From assembly GCA_964561215.1 (NCBI GenBank), contig CAZLOS010000015.1, positions 1 to 64,000 on the forward strand: a stretch of DNA of 64,000 nt, written 5' to 3'. Position numbers and translations under genes: made by a program. Below the pieces are notes generated by a model. It worked only from the letters and a program-made list of their open reading frames with translations. It had not been told where the DNA came from and did no database searches. This DNA comes from JAJFUV01 sp964561215 (lineage in GTDB: Bacteria; Acidobacteriota; Terriglobia; Bryobacterales; Bryobacteraceae). Positions within the stretch are counted from its first letter, which is position 1. Each line of letters opens with the position of its first letter. Positions 59,053 through 64,000 of the stretch are shown here, piece after piece.

Positions 59053-60435
59053 ATGTTTTTTAAGCCCCAGCACTTGCATTTCGTAGGGATCGGCGGTATC
59101 GGGATGAGCGCGATCGCCGAGGTGTTGTTGAAGCTCGGTTATCAGGTCAGCGGATCCGACCTGAGGTCCACCCCGCTAACCAGCCGCCTGGCCGCGCTGG
59201 GGGCGACTGTTTACGAGGGCCATGACGCGGCCCACGTGGGCGACGCGCGCGTGGTCGTGGTGAGCAGTGCGGTCGACGAATCCAATCCCGAAGTGCGCCA
59301 GGCCCGCCGGATGCAGATCCCCGTCATCCCGCGCGGCGAACTGCTCGCCGAGCTGATGCGCCTCAAATACGGCGTAGCCATCGCCGGTAGCCACGGCAAG
59401 ACGACCACCACGAGCATGGCGGCGCACATCCTGACCGAGGCCGGCCTCGACCCGACGGTGGTGGTGGGCGGGCGCGTGAAACTGATGGGTGGCAGCAACG
59501 CCAGGGTGGGCGGCGGGGACTTGCTGGTGGTGGAGGCCGATGAGAGCGACGGCTCGTTCCTTAAGCTGGCGCCCATTCTCGCCGTGGTGACCAACATCGA
59601 CCGCGAACACGTGGATCACTACGCCTCGATCGAAGCGACGCGCGCGGCCTTCAGCGATTTCGCCAACAAGGTGCCCTTCTACGGGGCTTCGATCCTGTGC
59701 CTGGACGACGCCAACGTGCAGCAGACGCTGCCTACCATCAAACGGCGCACGATCACTTACGGAGCAAGCTCCCAAGCGGACCTTAATATCACTGATCCCG
59801 CCTGCGACCACTTCTCCTCGCGCTTTCACCTGAGATTCCACCAGGACGATCTCGGTGAATTCTCGCTTGCGGTTCCCGGGTACCACAATGTGCTGGACGC
59901 GACGGCCGCCGTCGCCGTGGCCCTGGAACTGGATGTCTCCCCGGACACGGCGCGGCAGGCGCTGGCGGCCTTCACGGGCGTGGACCGCCGCTTCCAGCGC
60001 CGTGGCGAGGCCAATGGGGTCACCGTGATCGACGACTACGGTCATCACCCCACCGAGATCCGTGCCACGCTGGATGCCGCGCGGCTGTGCCGGTTCAGGC
60101 AGATCCACGTGTTATTTCAGCCCCACCGCTACACGCGCACGAAGGCCCTGATGGATGAGTTCGCCGTCAGCTTCCAGAAGGCCGACACGGTTCATCTGCT
60201 CGATATCTACGCGGCCAGCGAGCCACCCATCGAGGGCGTCACCGCGGAGGCTCTCGCGGAGCGGTTGCGAGAGTTCGGCCATCGTGGCGCCTATTACGTG
60301 GGCTCGCTCGCGAATGGAGTGGATGCCATTTTGAAGTTGGTCGAGCCCGGCGATCTGGTGCTGACCCTGGGCGCGGGCAGCGTGTGGCAGGCCGGTGACC
60401 GCATCCTGGAGCGGCTGCGGGAGAAGCATTCATGA
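59053..60435 (+). CDS. murC: UDP-N-acetylmuramate--L-alanine ligase MurC
   Basis: The 460-residue ligase adds L-Ala to UDP-MurNAc. It begins with the nucleotide-binding start HFVGIGGIGMSAIAEVL, then has the ATP loop IAGSHGKTTTTSM, EADESDGSFLKL and the DDYGHHPTEIRATL motif of MurC. The murB gene that usually follows or makes its substrate is absent here. It overlaps ftsQ by four bases. Confidence 0.96.
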   Translation: MFFKPQHLHFVGIGGIGMSAIAEVLLKLGYQVSGSDLRSTPLTSRLAALGATVYEGHDAAHVGDARVVVVSSAVDESNPEVRQARRMQIPVIPRGELLAELMRLKYGVAIAGSHGKTTTTSMAAHILTEAGLDPTVVVGGRVKLMGGSNARVGGGDLLVVEADESDGSFLKLAPILAVVTNIDREHVDHYASIEATRAAFSDFANKVPFYGASILCLDDANVQQTLPTIKRRTITYGASSQADLNITDPACDHFSSRFHLRFHQDDLGEFSLAVPGYHNVLDATAAVAVALELDVSPDTARQALAAFTGVDRRFQRRGEANGVTVIDDYGHHPTEIRATLDAARLCRFRQIHVLFQPHRYTRTKALMDEFAVSFQKADTVHLLDIYAASEPPIEGVTAEALAERLREFGHRGAYYVGSLANGVDAILKLVEPGDLVLTLGAGSVWQAGDRILERLREKHS

Positions 60436-61223
60436 AGCGCAGGCTGTACTATGCCGTCATCCTGGTGTTGGCGGGACTGGCGGCGGCCGGAAGCCTGGCC
60501 GCGTACTGGCGCATCGAACGGTTTCTGCTCGCCGATGCGCGCTTCGTCATGGTGCCGCCGCCCGAGTACGGCGACGCGTCTCCCAGTCTGGCGATTCAAG
60601 GGGTCCGGCATGCCTCGCGGGCTCGTGTGATGAACGTGTTTCGCGAAGATTTCGGACGCAGCGTGTACCTGCTCTCGCTTGCCGAGCGCCGGAGAGCCCT
60701 TCTTGCGATCGACTGGGTGAAAGAGGCCAGCGTGTCGCGGGTCTGGCCGAACACGATCCAGGTCAAGATCGTCGAGCGCACGCCGGTGGCTTTTCTGGGG
60801 ACGCCGTCGCCGGCGGACCCGGCGGCGCCCTTTGCGCTGATCGATGCCGATGGCGTCATCCTGCGGCCGCAGACGCCGGCGCGCTTCGCCCTGCCCGTCC
60901 TGGTGGGCGTCGCACCGAACGCGGGACAGGATTTGCGGCGCGACCGCGTACGCCGCATGTCGCGCCTGCTGGAGGAACTGGGCGCGCTCTCCGAGAAGGT
61001 TTCCGAAGTGGACGTCAGCGACTCCGAGAATCTGCAGATCATGGAGCAGGCCGACGGCAAAGCCCTGGTTCTGATCCTGGGCAACCGGAATTTCCTGGCC
61101 CGGCTGGAGCGGTTCCACCAACGCTACCCGGAGATCCACAAGAGGCTCCCCGAAGCCGGCACATTCGATTTGCGATTGGACGACCGCATCACGGCCGTGG
61201 AGGCGAACTCGAGTGTCCAGTAA
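60432..61223 (+). CDS. ftsQ: cell division protein FtsQ/DivIB
   Basis: The 263-residue bitopic protein has a short cytoplasmic start, one membrane helix (AVILVLAGLAAAGSLAAYW), a POTRA domain (about 50-120, with IQGVRHASRARVMNVF) and a beta domain ending near residue 240. It bridges the divisome components FtsK and FtsBL. It directly follows murC, whereas many bacteria have murB and ddl between them. The ftsA GTG starts 11 bases before its stop. Confidence 0.88.
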   Translation: MKRRLYYAVILVLAGLAAAGSLAAYWRIERFLLADARFVMVPPPEYGDASPSLAIQGVRHASRARVMNVFREDFGRSVYLLSLAERRRALLAIDWVKEASVSRVWPNTIQVKIVERTPVAFLGTPSPADPAAPFALIDADGVILRPQTPARFALPVLVGVAPNAGQDLRRDRVRRMSRLLEELGALSEKVSEVDVSDSENLQIMEQADGKALVLILGNRNFLARLERFHQRYPEIHKRLPEAGTFDLRLDDRITAVEANSSVQ

Positions 61224-62406
61224 CAACGGGTGGGCAGTGGGACTCGACGCCGGCAGCGCGTGGACGCGTGTGGTGATTTGCGTCCTCGAAAACGATGAGC
61301 TGCGCTACCTGGGGCATGGCGAGACTCCGTCGCTCGCTTGGAACAAAAGTCGTCTGCGGGACCAGACCGCGCTGTCGGAGTCTATTCGGCGAGCCGTCCG
61401 CGATGCGGAAGCGGTAGCCGGCGTCAGCGTGGACGGCGCCGTCGTGGGCCTGGGCGGGAGCGCGGTGGAAAGCACCGGCGGCAACGGGCTCTACGAGTTC
61501 GGCCGCCCGCGCGACATTGAGCAAGGGCACCTGGACGCCACCGTCGAGATGGCGGCGCAGTTGCAATCGAATCGCTACATCTTCCAGGTGCTTCCGCAGG
61601 ACTTTACCGTGGACGGCCGGGCAGGCTACCGCAACCCGATTGGAGTGCGCGCCTCGCGGCTGGAGGCCAACGTCTGTCTGATGACCACCACCGCGCCCGA
61701 ACACCAGTGCCTGGTGGACGCGGTGCACCAGGCGCACCTGGCGGTAGAGGAGACCGTGTTCGAAGGCATGGCGGCCGCCTACGCCGCCATCCTCACCGAG
61801 GATCGCGCCAGGGGTGTGGCGGTGATGGACATCGGTGCGCAATCCACCGAGTTGATCGTCTACGACGGGGAAGCCTGCGTGAGCGCGTGCAGCCTGCCCG
61901 TGGCGGGCGACCATTTTTCGCGCGACGTGGCGTGGCGGTTCACGGTTTCGATCGAAGACGCCGAGCGCATCAAGCAGCAGTACGGTTGCGCCGTGCTCGG
62001 TCTGACGGCCGACAACAGCCTGATCGATGTGCCGACTCCCGACGGGCGCGCCCCGCGCGAAGCGCCGCGACGCGACCTGAACGAAGTTCTTGAGGCGCGG
62101 GCCGAGGAGTTGTTTCTGTTTGCGCGGGAGGAGATCGCGGCCGCCGGCATGGAGCAGGACTTGATGGAGGGCGTGGTCCTTACCGGCGGCGGCGCGCGCT
62201 TGAACGGAATGTGCGACATGGCCGAGCGAGTCCTGAATTGCCAGGCTCGCAACGGCCTGCCGGTGGGCATCGAGGATTGGCCGGATGCGATCAACGATCC
62301 GGCCTGGACAACGGCGGCGGGATTGGCCATGTATTCGGCGCGCTTGAAGCACCGTCACGCGGCGAACCGCGGCGCGCCGGGACTGTTAGGCCACCTCTTG
62401 GGTTAA
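61213..62406 (+). CDS. ftsA: cell division protein FtsA
   Basis: The 397-residue actin-like ATPase anchors FtsZ to the membrane. It has the phosphate-1 region VGLDAGSAWTRVVICVL, the SHS2 (1C) segment, phosphate-2 VMDIGAQSTELIVYDG and the adenosine motif VVLTGGGARLNGM. The C-terminus ends GLLGHLLG, a short version of the amphipathic membrane-targeting helix. Start is GTG at 61213, overlapping ftsQ. Confidence 0.94.
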   Translation: MSSNNGWAVGLDAGSAWTRVVICVLENDELRYLGHGETPSLAWNKSRLRDQTALSESIRRAVRDAEAVAGVSVDGAVVGLGGSAVESTGGNGLYEFGRPRDIEQGHLDATVEMAAQLQSNRYIFQVLPQDFTVDGRAGYRNPIGVRASRLEANVCLMTTTAPEHQCLVDAVHQAHLAVEETVFEGMAAAYAAILTEDRARGVAVMDIGAQSTELIVYDGEACVSACSLPVAGDHFSRDVAWRFTVSIEDAERIKQQYGCAVLGLTADNSLIDVPTPDGRAPREAPRRDLNEVLEARAEELFLFAREEIAAAGMEQDLMEGVVLTGGGARLNGMCDMAERVLNCQARNGLPVGIEDWPDAINDPAWTTAAGLAMYSARLKHRHAANRGAPGLLGHLLG

Positions 62407-62450
62407 GGAGCGGGCGGGCCCGGTGTGGCCCTCCGCGGAGGATTTCAGGC

Positions 62451-63635
62451 ATGGAAGAACTCGAACGGACCTTGGATGATTTGAAATTCGAGATCCAGGA
62501 TGAAACGCTGCCAGGGACGCGTATCAAAGTCGTCGGCGTGGGCGGGGGTGGTTCCAACGCCGTCGCGCGGATGATCAGCGAAGGGCTGACAGGGGTCGAA
62601 TTTCATATCCTTAATACTGATACCCAAGCGCTTCGCGCCTCCACTGTCCCGAACAAGCTGGCCATCGGCGCCAAAGTCACCAACGGCCTCGGCGCGGGCT
62701 CGGACCCGTCCATCGGGCGCCAGGCCGCTCTCGAGGACACCGAGAGAATCGTCGAGATTCTCGAGGGCTCCGATATGGTTTTTGTCACCGCGGGCCTGGG
62801 CGGCGGAACCGGCACGGGTGCCGCGCCGGTGGTCGCTTCGCTCGCCAAGGAACTCGGCGCGCTGGCGGTGGCCGTCGTAACCAAACCGTTCCAGTTCGAG
62901 GGCCCGCGCCGTCGCCGGCAGGCCGACCAGGGCTTGATGGAACTCGCCACCACGGTGGACACGGTCATTTCGATTCCGAACGACCGGCTCATCGAACTGG
63001 TCCCGCGCGGCACCAGCGTTTTTGAGGCCTTCCGCATCGCCGATGATGTGCTCCGGCAGGCCGTCGAGGGCATCAGCAATATCATCACTACTCCCGGCCT
63101 GATCAACCGCGACTTCTCCGATATCCGTACCATAATGCTCGGGATGGGGCACGCCATGATGGGCACCGCCACCGCCAGCGGCGAAAACGCGGTGGTCGAG
63201 GCCGCCCGTCAGGCCATCGCCTGCCCGCTGCTCGAACGGGGGGGCGTGAGCGGGGCGCGCGGCATACTCATCAACATCACTGGTTCGAGCGTCCTGGGGT
63301 TGCATGAGGTGAACGAGGCCTGCTCGTTGATCCGTGAAGCCGCCCAGAACGATGACGCGCAGATCAACTTCGGCGTGGTGATGAACGAATCGATGGGCGA
63401 TAAAGTGAAAGTCACCGTGATCGCCACCGGTTTCGAAATGCCGGGTTTGGAAAGCGCCGTCGAGCCAGCAGCGGCGGCGACGCCGGAACCGGAACCAGTA
63501 GCCGTTGCGCCCGAACAGCCTGCCGCCGCGCCGGAACCGCAACCCGAGCCGGAGCCGCAGCCGGAACCCGCCGCGCCGGAAGACGACCTGGATACGCCCG
63601 CCTTCCTGCGCCGCGAGCGGCGCTTATTCCGCTGA
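62451..63635 (+). CDS. ftsZ: cell division GTPase FtsZ
   Basis: The 394-residue tubulin homologue forms the Z ring. It has the G-box loop T1 region VGVGGGGSNAVARM, the GTP signature GLGGGTGTGAAPVV, the T7 synergy loop GLINRDFSDIRT, and the conserved C-terminal peptide LDTPAFLRRE. A Pro/Glu-rich spacer (near residues 345-380) joins core and tail. The ATG at 62451 has GGAGG nine bases upstream. The stop overlaps the convergent JAMM gene by 12 bases. Confidence 0.97.
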   Translation: MEELERTLDDLKFEIQDETLPGTRIKVVGVGGGGSNAVARMISEGLTGVEFHILNTDTQALRASTVPNKLAIGAKVTNGLGAGSDPSIGRQAALEDTERIVEILEGSDMVFVTAGLGGGTGTGAAPVVASLAKELGALAVAVVTKPFQFEGPRRRRQADQGLMELATTVDTVISIPNDRLIELVPRGTSVFEAFRIADDVLRQAVEGISNIITTPGLINRDFSDIRTIMLGMGHAMMGTATASGENAVVEAARQAIACPLLERGGVSGARGILINITGSSVLGLHEVNEACSLIREAAQNDDAQINFGVVMNESMGDKVKVTVIATGFEMPGLESAVEPAAAATPEPEPVAVAPEQPAAAPEPQPEPEPQPEPAAPEDDLDTPAFLRRERRLFR

Positions 63636-64000
63636 GGCAGGCGATTCGATCTTCAATTCGCCCTCGATGTAAGCGCCCCGGACGGCGTCCCATTGGTAGG
63701 ATCGGGCCTCTCGAACGCGTCCGTCGCGTACGGCGACGACCAGATAACGGTACCAGGGACAGGCGTTGGCCGCATCCTCGGCCGAAAAGCACGGTTCGGT
63801 ATCGGGGTGGGAGTGATAGATGGCCACGATGTCCATGCCGAGGCTTCTGGCTTGCCCTGTGGCGTCGAGCAGTGCCGCCGGGTCGATGCGGTAACTCCTG
63901 CGCCGGTCGGTTTCAGACGTGTTGGCGAAACGGATGAGACGCTCCGCGCGGTGCTCCGCGCCCACCAGAGCCCCGCAGGATTCCTCGGGATAGGATGCCA
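63624..64000 (-). CDS. JAMM/M67-family metallopeptidase, 5' end outside the window
   Basis: The frame is open to the window edge; the last 36 bases read ASYPEESCGALVG in protein. The 125 visible residues hold the JAMM zinc motif HSHPDTEPCFSAED (H-x-H-x7-S-x2-D pattern) and the upstream acidic YPEES. Members such as Mec/Rhodanese-linked M67 peptidases cleave ubiquitin-like MoaD/ThiS-type proteins; the substrate here is unknown. It is convergent with ftsZ. Confidence 0.85.
   Translation of the reverse strand, partial: ASYPEESCGALVGAEHRAERLIRFANTSETDRRRSYRIDPAALLDATGQARSLGMDIVAIYHSHPDTEPCFSAEDAANACPWYRYLVVAVRDGRVREARSYQWDAVRGAYIEGELKIESPASAE

Noticed and set aside
1..64000. CRISPR arrays, tRNA or rRNA genes, insertion sequences, prophage or integrase genes
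   Set aside because: I looked for regular spaced repeats, cloverleaf ends, transposase motifs and flanking inverted repeats and saw none.

Overview
The window looks like chromosomal DNA of a high-GC, Gram-negative-type bacterium of the Acidobacteriota, most likely a Solibacter/Bryobacter relative. The clues are a large secreted protein with the TIGR03437 C-terminal domain (a family expanded in Solibacter), a DUF2934 protein, several Tat-secreted oxidoreductase/sulfatase-type proteins, and a meso-diaminopimelate-type MurE. The taxonomic call is inference. A run of ten N at 22704-22713 shows that this is a draft or metagenome scaffold, and that join truncates one methyltransferase gene.

Layout. 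136-2733: a membrane-anchored PpiC-type foldase and a DedA protein. 2759-8780 (minus): a heavy-metal efflux operon of TolC-like, adaptor and CusA/CzcA-like genes, followed by a PII-like DUF190 gene and an unlisted 31-residue single-membrane-span microprotein with a strong ribosome binding site. 8955-10872: a NarL-type two-component pair diverging from that operon. 10939-18941: a secreted carbohydrate-degradation cluster (GH106-like enzyme, DUF2891, formylglycine-type sulfatase, six-hairpin glycosidase), whose first two genes look leaderless. 19043-22647: a WXXGXW lipoprotein, a DinB protein, a Tat-exported Gfo/Idh/MocA oxidoreductase whose start codon lies inside a perfect 24-bp palindrome, and a phosphofructokinase with pyrophosphate-type residues. 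22714-27645: methyltransferases, a TIGR00300 protein, queF and an alpha/alpha-barrel protein. 27710-31768: the TIGR03437 protein, an orphan fragment of the same domain, and two small unknown genes. 31854-36661: dprA, topA, DUF2934 and lexA. 36732-40742: a UroD-like protein, an FmdB-like zinc ribbon, a PBP4-type carboxypeptidase and an MFS transporter. 40859-42677: a possible small RNA, an alpha/beta hydrolase, a strong 6S RNA candidate with its own promoter and terminator, and rpmE. 42696-47279: an ECF sigma / anti-sigma / Spy-like module, a TPR protein, a membrane-anchored LamG-like protein and a Roadblock protein. 47464-63635: the division and cell-wall (dcw) cluster mraZ-rsmH-ftsL-ftsI-murE-murF-mraY-murD-ftsW-murG-murC-ftsQ-ftsA-ftsZ. 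63624-64000 (minus): a JAMM peptidase cut by the window edge.

How the genes work together. The dcw genes are tightly packed, often overlapping by four bases, and make lipid II and the divisome; murB and ddl are absent from the usual place between murC and ftsQ. A consensus promoter followed by four TGG-phased repeats lies just before mraZ and implies MraZ autoregulation and a start codon downstream of the first ATG. The best candidates for something not previously described are the RND pump operon with a PII-like protein plus a microprotein, the palindrome that contains a start codon, the 130-nt orphan transcript unit at 40859-40988, and the duplicated insert domain that splits the TIGR03437 domain.
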